Positions 17,563 through 26,549 are shown, counted from the first letter of the stretch. The stretch is 64,000 bases of DNA from Sphaerochaeta halotolerans (GCF_003429665.1 NZ_QUWK01000001.1:248001-312000); one strand, 5' to 3'. Numbers and translations: made by a program. Notes: a model not told the origin generated them from the letters alone.

Positions 17563-18037
17563 TATATTATGTGTGATAAGGAACATAGCAAAATTCTAAT
17601 GGTATTATATAGAAAATCGTATTATTCTTTGATGTTATGGCACTACTACCGTAATCGAAAACAAAGAATTATTGAAATTGAATTGGATATAGTGCTATAT
17701 AAGTAGTTGTATAATAAGTAGTAAACACTTTTCTTGGTGCTTTTTACTCGATGGGTTTGCCATTTTCAAAAAAATGTATATTCTTTCACTACTTAATTGA
17801 TAAATTTATCATTTATTATAAAAAAATCAAAATGTTTTTGAAAATTATAATTTTTTTCGTTGACATATGGAAAAACCAAGCTTAGGCTATTGATAGGGAT
17901 ATGGCTATCATGTGGGCAGGTATGATACTGCCAAGCAGTGATGGCATTTCTGCTGTTTTGGATCTGGACCTATTGCAGGGATCCTTATGTTGAAATCCTC
18001 ATCTGGGGATGGTTAGTTTAGAAAGGAGAGTATCGTT
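17563..18037 (+). promoter_or_regulatory. Control region of the TTT importer operon
   Basis: 475 bp without a gene. Perfect 14-bp palindrome TGATAAATTTATCA at 17798-17811; TTGACA at 17860-17865 and TAGGCT at 17883-17888, 17 bp apart, followed by a leader of about 150 bases. The stretch around the -35 (TTGACATATGGAAAAA) is nearly the same as the gudD promoter (TTGACATATTGGAAAAA). The left part (17563-17790) is AT-rich with no recognisable element. Confidence 0.6.
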
Positions 18038-19069
18038 ATGAAGAAACTATTGCTTCTCTCGCTCTGTTTGTTGTTAGCTGGTGGTGCGCTGTTCGCAGCA
18101 GGTGCCTCAGAGGAAGCTGTTCCCACTTTTGAAGGGAAGAATGTTCGTGTTGTCATTGGTTCCACCTCAACCGGTGGTGATTCCTATTTGATTGCAGAAA
18201 CTGTCAGCCGTTATCTTGGCAAGGCTCTTGGTGCAAACCTGAAAGTAGATGCAGTAGGTGCTGCTGTAGCGCTTGATGCCATGCAGACCGTCAAACCCGA
18301 TGGGAACACCATCATGATGTTTCATGACATGACCTATCTTGGTATCTCCTTCGGGGCATATGATGAGATGTACAGCCTTGAGAACATGACAGTTGGTCCT
18401 CGTATTGCACAGAACCCTGGTAGTGCTTGGGGTGCGAAGGTTGAGGCTCCCTATGAAAGTCTTGCAGAGATTCCTGAGTACTTGAAGAAGAATCCTAATG
18501 CAGTAGTACGTATGGCTTGTGAAGCCGGTGGTGTTTCTCATGTTGGCTTCATCGTATATTGGCAGTGGGTCATGGACACCTATGGTGCTGACATTGCTGA
18601 CAGAATCCGCGTAGTTATTGGTGGATCCACTGGGGACAAGCTCCAGATGCTCTGGGACGGAAATGCGGACGTAATCTTCGCTGACTACACCAGCCTTCTG
18701 CAATACACCCAGACTGATGATCCGAAGCTTGCTATGAAATATATGGCACTTCTGGACAACATCGATGGTGTTAATGAAACCAGTTATGCGGATCAGGGCA
18801 TCACCCTTGATGGGAAAGAGTTCCGCTTCGCAAAAGATTTCTTGATTTATTTGCCGAAGGATTTCCCAACTGAATTGGTGGCTGAACTTGATGTTGCAAT
18901 GAAGAGTGTGAATGCTGATCCTGGTTTGAGAGCTGACCTGGGCAAGATGAACTTCCGCCCCGGCAAGTACCTCAATGCCGAAGAGAGCAAGCAGTTCATT
19001 TATGCAAAGCGTGACAGCCTCCAGGGTTTGATCGACAGAGCTCCGTCCTTGGACGATCTTGTTCTGTAA
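18038..19069 (+). CDS. TctC-like periplasmic solute-binding protein of a TTT importer
   Basis: 343 residues with a signal peptide ending near LFAAGASEEA. The mature part follows the Bug/TctC fold: VRVVIGSTSTGGDSYLIAE at the start, MQTVKPDGNTI, and a C-terminal YAKRDSLQGLID helix. It delivers a carboxylate to the TctAB membrane part encoded next; with garD in the same operon, a hexarate is the likely ligand. GAAAGGAG is well spaced before the ATG. A perfect 12-bp hairpin between this gene and the next would favour a higher level of binding protein than of membrane parts. Confidence 0.9.
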   Translation: MKKLLLLSLCLLLAGGALFAAGASEEAVPTFEGKNVRVVIGSTSTGGDSYLIAETVSRYLGKALGANLKVDAVGAAVALDAMQTVKPDGNTIMMFHDMTYLGISFGAYDEMYSLENMTVGPRIAQNPGSAWGAKVEAPYESLAEIPEYLKKNPNAVVRMACEAGGVSHVGFIVYWQWVMDTYGADIADRIRVVIGGSTGDKLQMLWDGNADVIFADYTSLLQYTQTDDPKLAMKYMALLDNIDGVNETSYADQGITLDGKEFRFAKDFLIYLPKDFPTELVAELDVAMKSVNADPGLRADLGKMNFRPGKYLNAEESKQFIYAKRDSLQGLIDRAPSLDDLVL

Positions 19070-19092
19070 CTTTTTGTAATTCCTATCAGTAT

Positions 19093-19124
19093 ACTGACTG
19101 CAGGACCTATGCCCTGCAGTCAGT
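19093..19124 (+). promoter_or_regulatory. Intercistronic 12-bp hairpin between binding protein and TctB-like genes
   Basis: ACTGACTGCAGG and its exact complement enclose an 8-base loop. There is no T tract, so it is more likely an mRNA-protecting or partial attenuation hairpin than a full terminator. Confidence 0.6.
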
Positions 19125-19140
19125 CTATGAGGAGAAACCT

Positions 19141-19596
19141 ATGCCGCATATTACTTACAAACTTTCTACATCCCATTGGATCTTCCCGCCCATTATCATG
19201 GGTATTTTGGCCTTTTTGGCCATCATCATGCTGATCCAGCGTGCATTGAAGTGCAAGAGACAGGGAACGCCATTCTTCAACTTCAAGAACTACCACTTCT
19301 TTGAGGAGAACTGGGACAAGGTACGCCTTCCTGGAACCTTGATCCTTCTTGTTCTTTATATTCCCTCTATGGAATTGCTTGGGTTTCTTCCTGCATCGAT
19401 TATTTTCATATTCTTGTTTAATGTATTGTTTGTAGGAATTAACCAGCTTTCCTCCATCCCCGTTGCCTTCAAGACCAAGAAATTCTGGTCGAATCATGAC
19501 TTTAGGTCCTTGCTGATCTCCCTGATTATTGCAGTCGTTTCCTCGCTGCTAATCTGGTTCTTTTTCGGCCAGGTCTTCAAGATTACCCTGCCGTAA
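19141..19596 (+). CDS. TctB-like small membrane subunit of a TTT importer
   Basis: 151 residues with four predicted membrane segments (about 12-32, 60-80, 82-100, 122-145), the size and layout of the TctB subunit. Sequence in this family is poorly conserved, so the call rests on position between binding protein and TctA genes. Preceded by GAGGAG. Fifteen bases from the TctA gene. It assists the large subunit in importing the carboxylate with a cation. Confidence 0.85.
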   Translation: MPHITYKLSTSHWIFPPIIMGILAFLAIIMLIQRALKCKRQGTPFFNFKNYHFFEENWDKVRLPGTLILLVLYIPSMELLGFLPASIIFIFLFNVLFVGINQLSSIPVAFKTKKFWSNHDFRSLLISLIIAVVSSLLIWFFFGQVFKITLP

Positions 19597-19611
19597 TAAA
19601 GGAGGAAAGCT

Positions 19612-21102
19612 ATGGAAGTGTTTTCGTTTGGGTTGTTACAGATTTTCATGTCATTGCTCGGTGTATGCATCGGAGTTATATTTGGCTCCCTTCCCGGTAT
19701 GACAGCAACGATGGCCATTGCTATCTTTCTTCCTCTTACCTATGCCTATAATCTAACCACCAGCCTGTTTCTCTTGCTTGGACTCTATGTTGGTGGTATC
19801 TCAGGCGGTTTGATTCCTGCGATTCTGCTGAATATCCCTGGAACTCCGTCATCTATTTGTACTGGGTTTGATGGATTTCCAATGGCAAAGCGTGGTGAGG
19901 GACTCAGAGCACTCAGGATTGGTATTACCGCAAGTTTGATTGGTGGTTTAATTAGCCTAGTTAGTCTCTGGTTCTTCACTCCACCGCTTGCACGCTTGGC
20001 GATCAACTTTTCAGCTATTGAGAAGTTCCTGATCATCGTATTTGCTCTGACCATCATAGCTGCCTTGAGCAAGGGAAGTATGATCAAGGGAATCTTTGCC
20101 GGATTTGCCGGTGTCTTGATCTCTCTTATTGGACAGTTTGCTGACAACAACACGATGCGTATGGTACCCAAGTTGTTCCGTGTTGATCTTCGCATGGGTT
20201 TCCAGCTCTTGCCAGTACTCATTGGATTGTTTGCACTGGTCCAGATATTCCAGGAGGCCGAGACTGGGGTAAAGGAAGAGCACCAGAACATCGACCTGAA
20301 CCATGAGACAAGGAAGTTCTCCTTCAAGGATTTCAAGGGGCAGGGTTTCAATTTGATTCGTAGTGGTCTTATCGGGACTTTTGTCGGGGTGCTCCCCGGC
20401 GTTGGAGGATCTGCTGCTTCCTTGCTCTCCTATTCACAGGCAAAGAGCATGAGCAAGCACCCAGAGAAGTTTGGTACTGGTTATATTGGTGGACTGGTTG
20501 CAAGTGAAGGGGCTAACAACGGCTTGACCGGTGGGGCCTTGATCCCCTTGCTTTCCCTTGGTATCCCCGGAGACAGTACCACTGCAGTGCTTATCGGAGC
20601 TTTCATGCTCCAGGGTATCCAGGTGGGACCGCTGTTCATTACCAACAACCCGGATATTTGGAAGACCATTCTGGTTGCGATGGGTGTTGCAAACATCTTC
20701 ATGTATGTGGTGATGTTCTACCCGATCAAGTATATTGTTAAGGTGATCAACTTCCCGAAGGCTAGGATTTATCCTGTCATCATTCTGCTCTGTACGGTCG
20801 GCAGCTATGCTACACAGAACGGAAACATGTTTGATGTATGGGCTATGCTCTTCTTTGGTGTGGTTGGTTATTTCTTTGCCAAATTTAAATTCAGTATTCC
20901 TTCATTTCTCATAGGTTTTATTCTTGGCAGTGATCTTGAGAAGTACTTTGTTGATTCTATCAAGGGATCCGGAGGGGACCTGATGACCTTCTTCTCCCGT
21001 CCGATCGGAAACGCCATCTGGGTCTTGATTGTTATTTCCCTTGTATATGCTTTCTATGATGAGTGGAAATCAAAGCGACTGGCGAGGAAGACAAAAAAAT
21101 GA
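19612..21102 (+). CDS. TctA-like large membrane subunit of a TTT importer
   Basis: 496 residues, about 11-12 membrane helices. TctA signature repeats are visible: GVIFGSLPGMTATM and NIPGTPSSICTGFDG in the first half, GTFVGVLPGVGGSAAS and SLGIPGDSTTAVLIGAF in the second. Forms the transport path for a carboxylate taken from the TctC-like protein. AAAGGAGG before the ATG. Its last four bases overlap the start of garD (ATGA), which ties the importer to galactarate breakdown. Confidence 0.93.
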   Translation: MEVFSFGLLQIFMSLLGVCIGVIFGSLPGMTATMAIAIFLPLTYAYNLTTSLFLLLGLYVGGISGGLIPAILLNIPGTPSSICTGFDGFPMAKRGEGLRALRIGITASLIGGLISLVSLWFFTPPLARLAINFSAIEKFLIIVFALTIIAALSKGSMIKGIFAGFAGVLISLIGQFADNNTMRMVPKLFRVDLRMGFQLLPVLIGLFALVQIFQEAETGVKEEHQNIDLNHETRKFSFKDFKGQGFNLIRSGLIGTFVGVLPGVGGSAASLLSYSQAKSMSKHPEKFGTGYIGGLVASEGANNGLTGGALIPLLSLGIPGDSTTAVLIGAFMLQGIQVGPLFITNNPDIWKTILVAMGVANIFMYVVMFYPIKYIVKVINFPKARIYPVIILLCTVGSYATQNGNMFDVWAMLFFGVVGYFFAKFKFSIPSFLIGFILGSDLEKYFVDSIKGSGGDLMTFFSRPIGNAIWVLIVISLVYAFYDEWKSKRLARKTKK

Positions 21103-22607
21103 ATGCACTGCTCTTGAAGATTGATTCCAGGGATACGGTTGCCATTATTACAGAGGCTTCCCGTAAGGGAGATGTAGTTGATGGTATTACACTTCTCTCT
21201 GATATCCCCCAGGGCCATAAGGTGGCCCTGCAGGATATGCAGAAAGGGGATGAGGTCATCCGCTATGGGGTGGTGCTTGGCTATCTGCTTGAAGATGTGA
21301 GGAAGGGGTCTTGGATCAATGAGAACTCCCTTGAGCTTCCCCTTCAGCCTTCTTTGGAGTCTCTCTCCTTCAGTGAGCCTGAAGAGGTAATACTTATGCA
21401 ACCAAAACGTACCACCTTTGAGGGTTTTGAAAACCCGAATGGAGGATTTGCCGGTACCAGGAATATCCTTGCCATCACGACCACGGTACAGTGTGTCAGT
21501 GGGGTGGTTGACCAGTTGGTGAAACGAATCAAGGCAGAACTGCTTCCCAGGTATCCAAACGTCGATGGGGTGGTTGCAATCAACCATGCCTATGGGTGTG
21601 GGGTTGCGATCAATGCTCCAGATGCAGTCATTCCTATCCGATCAATCAAGAATACCATCAAGAACCCCAACTTTGGTGGGCAGGTGATGGTGGTTGGGCT
21701 TGGCTGTGAGAAACTCACCGTTGATAAGCTGCTCAGTGATGAAGAGAACACTCCTGAGAATGTGATCATCCTCCAGGACTATCCTGGTTATGGGCCGATG
21801 ATGGAAGCGCTGCTTATGATGGCTGAGACTAAGCTCAAGAAGCTTGATCAGCGTAGGCGGAAAACCTTGCCACTTGAGAAACTTTGTGTTGGTATGCAGT
21901 GTGGAGGTAGCGATGCTTTTAGTGGTGTGACCGCCAATCCAAGTGCAGGCTATGCAAGTGACCTCTTGGTTTCCGGTGGTGCTACGGTAATGTTCAGTGA
22001 AGTCACTGAGGTTCGTGATGGGGTGCACTTGCTTGCCGAGCGTTGCAAGGACGAGGAAGCTCTCAAGAAGCTGGTTGCTGAAATCGGTTGGTATGATGAG
22101 TACCTTGCAAAGGGGAGTGTGGACCGGAGTGCGAATCCTACTCCGGGAAACAAGAAGGGTGGTCTTTCCAACATCGTTGAGAAAGCAATGGGTTCTATCG
22201 TGAAGAGTGGGCATGCTCCCATTGTCCAAGTGATCGGGCCGGGTGAGCTCCCCACCAAGAAGGGGCTTATCTTCGCGGCCACCCCAGCGAGCGATATTGT
22301 CTGTGGCCCCAGCCAGCTTGCCAGTGGGATGTCCGTCCAGGTCTTTATGACCGGGCGTGGAACACCCTATGGCTTGGCCGAAGCTCCAGTCATCAAGGTA
22401 TCCAGCCGCAATGCACTGAAGCATATGTGGCAGGACTTGATCGACTTGGATGCGGGCTCCATTGCCACTGGAGAGGAGACTGTCGAAGTGGTCGGGGAGC
22501 GTTTGTTCAATTTAATCTTGGATGTTGCAAGCGGAAAGAAACCATTCAGTGAACAGTATGGACTGAACAACTTCCTCTGCTTTTTCAATCCAGCTCCGAT
22601 TACATGA
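21099..22607 (+). CDS. garD: Galactarate dehydratase
   Basis: 502 residues, UxaA/GarD family: N-terminal SAF domain (IPQGHKVAL), then the main iron-dependent dehydratase domain with YGCGVAINAP, VIGLGCEK-like, GMQCGGSDAFSGVTANP and NPTPGNKKGGLSNIVEK. The whole length follows the Escherichia coli GarD pattern. It converts galactarate to 5-keto-4-deoxyglucarate. The start at 21099 overlaps the TctA-like stop by four bases; an in-frame ATG at 21063 would lie inside the upstream gene. Last gene of the TTT importer operon; a structured 250-bp repeat begins just after its stop codon. Confidence 0.96.
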   Translation: MNALLLKIDSRDTVAIITEASRKGDVVDGITLLSDIPQGHKVALQDMQKGDEVIRYGVVLGYLLEDVRKGSWINENSLELPLQPSLESLSFSEPEEVILMQPKRTTFEGFENPNGGFAGTRNILAITTTVQCVSGVVDQLVKRIKAELLPRYPNVDGVVAINHAYGCGVAINAPDAVIPIRSIKNTIKNPNFGGQVMVVGLGCEKLTVDKLLSDEENTPENVIILQDYPGYGPMMEALLMMAETKLKKLDQRRRKTLPLEKLCVGMQCGGSDAFSGVTANPSAGYASDLLVSGGATVMFSEVTEVRDGVHLLAERCKDEEALKKLVAEIGWYDEYLAKGSVDRSANPTPGNKKGGLSNIVEKAMGSIVKSGHAPIVQVIGPGELPTKKGLIFAATPASDIVCGPSQLASGMSVQVFMTGRGTPYGLAEAPVIKVSSRNALKHMWQDLIDLDAGSIATGEETVEVVGERLFNLILDVASGKKPFSEQYGLNNFLCFFNPAPIT

Positions 22608-22610
22608 TTC

Positions 22611-22860
22611 ATCCTTTTCTCATATTCTTTGCATAGTTTCCTTATACCTCTGTGGTGTACTACAGCCAGAAGCCAAGAGGCAAGGGAACTACCCGGAAGA
22701 ACTCTTGGTGGGAAGTAACGATTCTGAGAACGCCTGCCTGGCTACAAGGCAGGGTAGCAAGGAGAGGAATCCCTTGTCCTGCATCTGAGGTTGTCAGAGG
22801 GGCACCAGAATCACTTCCAGGATTTGTGAATTACCTTTGTAATAAGATAACCTCCACACT
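22611..22860 (+). repeat. 250-bp structured direct repeat, copy 1
   Basis: Nearly identical (three differences by eye, one of them a single-base gap) to 24440-24688 in the same direction. It can fold: CCAAGAG (22673-22679) pairs with CTCTTGG (22702-22708) around an inner GGG/CCC pair, and CCTGCCT (22733-22739) pairs with AGGCAGG (22747-22753). One base difference between copies falls in the loop of this last hairpin, leaving the stem intact. It may be a structured RNA or the 3' end of a lost IS200/IS605-type element. The pair flanks the DUF4143 ATPase gene. Confidence 0.75.
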
Positions 22861-22868
22861 ATCTGGTT

Positions 22869-22902
22869 CCTGCCTAAGAGGCAGGGATTGGGTAGGTTTT
22901 TT
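22869..22902 (+). terminator. Hairpin plus T run downstream of garD and repeat copy 1
   Basis: CCTGCCT/AGGCAGG stem with a 3-base loop at 22869-22885, then TTTTTT at 22897-22902. The T run is 11 bases away from the stem, so efficiency is uncertain. The stem repeats the one inside the 250-bp repeat. Confidence 0.5.
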
Positions 22903-22936
22903 GTAAAAGTATTTAAAAAACTCATATACTATAACA

Positions 22937-22998
22937 AATCACATAAATTATGCAAAACATGTGGTATTTATCACATATTATGCAAAAATTATGTGATT
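22937..22998 (+). promoter_or_regulatory. Repeated palindromic motifs upstream of the DUF4143 ATPase
   Basis: AATCACATAA (22937-22946) and TTATGTGATT (22989-22998) form a perfect 10-bp inverted repeat. Between them is a TGTG...CACA half-site pair, and TTATGCAAAA occurs twice. The region is AT-rich and lies about 60 bp before the gene start; likely an operator or promoter region. Confidence 0.45.
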
Positions 22999-23060
22999 AT
23001 ATTTTGCTTTTTTCCTTATGTCATCCTATACTTACCAGTGAGAACGAGGGGGAGATTTGT

Positions 23061-24401
23061 ATGGAAAGAACTGCAATGCAATCACTGTTGGCATGGAAAC
23101 GATCGCCATATCGCAAGCCCCTTCTCTTGCAAGGCATTCGCCAGGTAGGAAAGACTTGGCTGCTCAAGGAATTTGGGAAGCGATACTATGAGCGCATAGC
23201 GTATTTCAATTTCGATGAACATCCAGAATACCTGCAATTTTTTGAAACTACCAAAGACGTTTCCAGGATAGTAGATAATCTTCAGTTTGTTGTGGGATTC
23301 CCTATAACAGAGGGTAACACGTTGATTATCTTTGATGAGGTACAAGACGCACCAAACGTCTTGAATGCATTAAAGTACTTTCATGAAAAAGGGAATGGAT
23401 ATCATGTTGCTTGCGCAGGGTCCTTATTGGGTGTCTCTCTTGCAAAGCCCTCTTCATTTCCTGTTGGCCAAGTTGATTTCTTGGAAATTCACCCCATGAC
23501 TTTTAGGGAGATGTTGGTTGCAGAGAACGAGACAGGTTTGGTGTCATATCTGGATTCCAAGTCTGATATGGAATCAATTCCTGAGGCATTTTTCAATCCA
23601 CTGGTTGAGCACTTTAAGAAGTATTTTTTACTGGGGGGGATGCCCGAAGTGCTTGCCCGTTGGGTAACCGACCGCGACAGTGGAAGTATAGATTCAATCC
23701 TCTGGTCGATTATACAAGCGTATGAGCGGGATTTTGCAAAGCATCCAGAACCAAGAGAGTACCCCAAGCTGATGCATATTTGGCATTCGCTTCCCTCTCA
23801 ATTAGCAAGAGAGAACAAAAAATTCTTATATCAGCTCGTAAAGCAGGGTGCACGAGCTAGGGAATATGAAGCTGCGCTGAATTGGTTGGTTTCATCAGAA
23901 GTGGTTATTAAAGTATCAAGATGCACCAAGCCTGCACTGCCTTTGTCGGCCTACGAGGATCTCTCATCCTTCAAACTCTATGCGGCCGATATCGGTTTGC
24001 TCAGAAGGTTGTCCCAGCTTGATATTTCCTCATTTCTTAATCCGAACCAATTGTTTACGGAGTTCAAAGGCTCCTTTGCTGAGAACTATATTTTGCAGTC
24101 TCTCTCAGCATCCTTTCCCGTGCCTCTGAGGTATTGGACAAGTAGCGACAATCGTTATGAAGTTGATTTTCTCCTGCAATACAAGAATCTGGTTATTCCT
24201 ATTGAAGTGAAGGCAGATACCAATATTGCGAGTCCTTCGTTGAAGGCGATAAAACGACTGCATGGAGAGGCGTTCCCGCTGAGGATCAGGTACTCTTTGC
24301 AGAATCTCAAATTTGATGGAGATATGCTCAATATACCTCTTTTCATGGCCGATTGGAGTGAACAACTTATAACGATGGCGTTAGGGATACAAGCAACATA
24401 G
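23061..24401 (+). CDS. AAA ATPase with C-terminal DUF4143 nuclease-like domain
   Basis: 446 residues. Walker A GIRQVGKT (residues 25-32), Walker B LIIFDEVQ (88-95), and a C-terminal DUF4143 part with a restriction-enzyme-like stretch (YEVDFLLQYKNLVIPIEVKA: D...E-x-K). Start at 23061 because of the GGGGGAG just before it; an ATG at 22950 would lie in the promoter palindromes. These ATPases are frequent, mobile-like genes of unknown role, perhaps toxin or DNA-repair related. Flanked on both sides by the 250-bp direct repeat, so it may have entered as a unit or by duplication of the repeat. Confidence 0.9.
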   Translation: MERTAMQSLLAWKRSPYRKPLLLQGIRQVGKTWLLKEFGKRYYERIAYFNFDEHPEYLQFFETTKDVSRIVDNLQFVVGFPITEGNTLIIFDEVQDAPNVLNALKYFHEKGNGYHVACAGSLLGVSLAKPSSFPVGQVDFLEIHPMTFREMLVAENETGLVSYLDSKSDMESIPEAFFNPLVEHFKKYFLLGGMPEVLARWVTDRDSGSIDSILWSIIQAYERDFAKHPEPREYPKLMHIWHSLPSQLARENKKFLYQLVKQGARAREYEAALNWLVSSEVVIKVSRCTKPALPLSAYEDLSSFKLYAADIGLLRRLSQLDISSFLNPNQLFTEFKGSFAENYILQSLSASFPVPLRYWTSSDNRYEVDFLLQYKNLVIPIEVKADTNIASPSLKAIKRLHGEAFPLRIRYSLQNLKFDGDMLNIPLFMADWSEQLITMALGIQAT

Positions 24402-24439
24402 TTCACTCGCAGAAGCATTGTTACAGCAATTCAACATTT

Positions 24440-24688
24440 ATCCTTTTCTCATATTCTTTGCATAGTTTCCTTATACCTCTGTGGTGTACTACAGCCAGAA
24501 GCCAAGAGGCAAGGGAACTACCCGGAAGAACTCTTGGTGGGAAGTAACGATTCTGAGAACGCCTGCCTGGCTGCAAGGCAGGGTAGCAAGGAGAGGAATC
24601 CCTTGTCCTGCATCTGAGGTTGTCAGAAGGGCACCAGAATCACTTCCAGGATTTGTGAATTACCTTTGTAATAAGATACCTCCACACT
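24440..24688 (+). repeat. 250-bp structured direct repeat, copy 2
   Basis: Second copy of 22611-22860, 1829 bp further on. All stems are kept; the loop of the CCTGCCT/AGGCAGG hairpin differs by one base. Sequence similarity ends at CCTCCACACT in both. The rest of the gap to 24841 shows no gene. Confidence 0.75.
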
Positions 24689-24841
24689 GTTCTATTCCTT
24701 TCCTGCATTTGCTTAATGAAGACAGTGTGTGTACTCATGCAAAGTTTTACCAAATCTCTGTTTCAGCAAATGGCATGCATGTAAGAAAATCATAAAACTT
24801 TCTCTAAGAAGAACCTACCGGTTAGTGTACAATGAATCAAT

Positions 24842-26461
24842 CTATTCATGGGAACGGATGGTTTGAGTTTTCATTCTGAGCAAGGAGAGGGAGCGCATAT
24901 GGGAATAGTACCGCTTGTCTTGTGGAAGTGTTGCCTTTCTGTACATTTCTTGCAACACCTCTGGATCTTCAAACCAGTCATTGCGGACTCTGCCCTGGTT
25001 GAGTAGTACCTCAAGCCCTCTTGTAGAGGCATTTCTCTCTTGCATGGTATCGAACAGTGTATCCGCAAGCTCATCATATGCTGAATGGATGAAGTGGTCT
25101 GTATACTGGAGATGCCACTCTTGTACTGAATCGATCCCTGCATCCAATAACTCGTTATCCTCAATGGTATGGGCTAGAGAGAGGTAGAACAAGCTTGCTT
25201 TTCCCTTGCCTTCTTGGAGCCGGAGAATCCTCCCTAGCCGTTGTATACGTTGTCGTTGTTCAGAGGTGGTTGCAAGGAGAATACCTACATCTGCAGAGGG
25301 GATGTCGAGTCCCTCATCCAATGCCTTGCATGAGACAAGGATTCGTGCTTCTCCCGAGCGATATCTTCTTAGGGCAAGAGTTCTCTCTGTCTCTCCCAAC
25401 TCGCTATGATACTGTGCCACTTGGTTGGGATAGTAGCGTTTCAGTCTCGCATAGAGTGCTTCACTCTGGCTGATGCGCTCCCCGAATATGATAATCTTGC
25501 TGCGAGAGTCAAGCAAAGCAATAAGATCAAAGGCACAGGCAAGTCTCTGGGGTGCTTCATACACAAGAGCCCTTCTTTGATAAAACAGTGTAAGCAGTAG
25601 GTTTGCGGTTTCGGCAATTGATGGAATCTCGCTCAAACAAAGTCGTTGTAGTTCAGTGAAAAATGCAGGTCCTTTGAGATTCTTGAGGGAAGGAACCATC
25701 TTCTTGAGTTTTCTGAGCGTTGTGGTTATTCGCCCAGAAAGCTCCTCATATTTATCTACTTGGTGTTTGGTCATCTTCAAGGCAACATTGTAGATGACCA
25801 CTTGGTTGATTACCCCTTCTAGCATTGCATCTGAAAAACCATAGGTATAGAAGAGTGGTCCAAGAGAAGGAACCAGAAACTGTTCAAATCCCGTTCCTTG
25901 TGGTGTTGCTGAAAGGCCAAGTGAGTAGTAGTTTTTCTTCTGTTGCTCATCCAACAATTCAAGGAACGAGAAAATCTTTTTATTTTCTGGACTGGCATAG
26001 TGATGGCACTCATCGGCAATGAGCAATACGGGCATCTCATTCTTGAGTTGCTGGTGCAGGATGTAAGAAAGCTTGTATCGTGCAGAGTTGATTACATAAA
26101 TCATGACAGGCTTGTCATGGTCCTGATGGTGCGTACCACAGACCCACCCGATATCTTCCCTCTGTATTCCTAAGTCTTCATGGTGTGAAAGAATGGCTGA
26201 TTTCCATTGTCCGATTAGGAAGGTCTTAGGCACTATGATGACAATTTGGAGTTTGGTTTTCAGTCGTGCTTGTAATGCTTTTGCTGCATAGAGGGCTAGA
26301 ATTGTTTTTCCGGCCCCGGTTACTACCTGCGCAACGCCACGTCCCTGCCTTTCCAGCCAGGAATCGATGCACTGTTTTTGCCATGCATGAAGGGATAAGC
26401 CCATGGGTTTGATGCTCCTTGGCACAAGATACCACGAGAGGTCTTCCTCAAGCAATGTCAT
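24842..26461 (-). CDS. Superfamily 2 DEAD/DEAH-type helicase of a putative defence module
   Basis: 539 residues with a complete SF2 core: an LHAWQKQCIDSW Q-like motif (24-35), Walker A TGAGKT (48-53), DECH (150-153), SATP as motif III, and motif VI QRIQRLGRILR. No nuclease or methylase domain is seen in the remaining about 100 C-terminal residues. It resembles XPB/RadD-type translocases that act on duplex DNA or RNA. Divergent from a three-gene operon encoding two BrxD-like ATPases, with 88 bp between; this helicase-plus-ATPases set suggests one system. BREX type II systems also carry a helicase with BrxD, but their PglX and PglZ are absent here. Confidence 0.92.
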   Translation of the reverse strand: MTLLEEDLSWYLVPRSIKPMGLSLHAWQKQCIDSWLERQGRGVAQVVTGAGKTILALYAAKALQARLKTKLQIVIIVPKTFLIGQWKSAILSHHEDLGIQREDIGWVCGTHHQDHDKPVMIYVINSARYKLSYILHQQLKNEMPVLLIADECHHYASPENKKIFSFLELLDEQQKKNYYSLGLSATPQGTGFEQFLVPSLGPLFYTYGFSDAMLEGVINQVVIYNVALKMTKHQVDKYEELSGRITTTLRKLKKMVPSLKNLKGPAFFTELQRLCLSEIPSIAETANLLLTLFYQRRALVYEAPQRLACAFDLIALLDSRSKIIIFGERISQSEALYARLKRYYPNQVAQYHSELGETERTLALRRYRSGEARILVSCKALDEGLDIPSADVGILLATTSEQRQRIQRLGRILRLQEGKGKASLFYLSLAHTIEDNELLDAGIDSVQEWHLQYTDHFIHSAYDELADTLFDTMQERNASTRGLEVLLNQGRVRNDWFEDPEVLQEMYRKATLPQDKRYYSHMRSLSLLRMKTQTIRSHE

Positions 26462-26549
26462 GCAATAAGATCATGCGATAATGGTAAAAGGGATTGCATA
26501 GAACCGCACCATCATTTATGCTTTTTTGTATGCCCAGAAAGGAGAAGTC
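26462..26549. promoter_or_regulatory. Divergent promoter region of the helicase and ATPase operons
   Basis: 88 bp, AT-rich, separating the helicase from the three-gene operon. AAAGGAG before the ATG at 26550 sets the start of the first plus-strand gene. A clear -35/-10 pair was not found by eye. Confidence 0.4.

Noticed and set aside
22652-22906. 84-codon forward frame in repeat copy 1 (and 104 codons in copy 2)
   Set aside because: The two copies diverge where the repeat ends and the frames have no similarity beyond the repeat.
22611-24688. Diversity-generating retroelement template and variable repeat
   Set aside because: The few differences are not biased to adenine positions and no reverse transcriptase is present.
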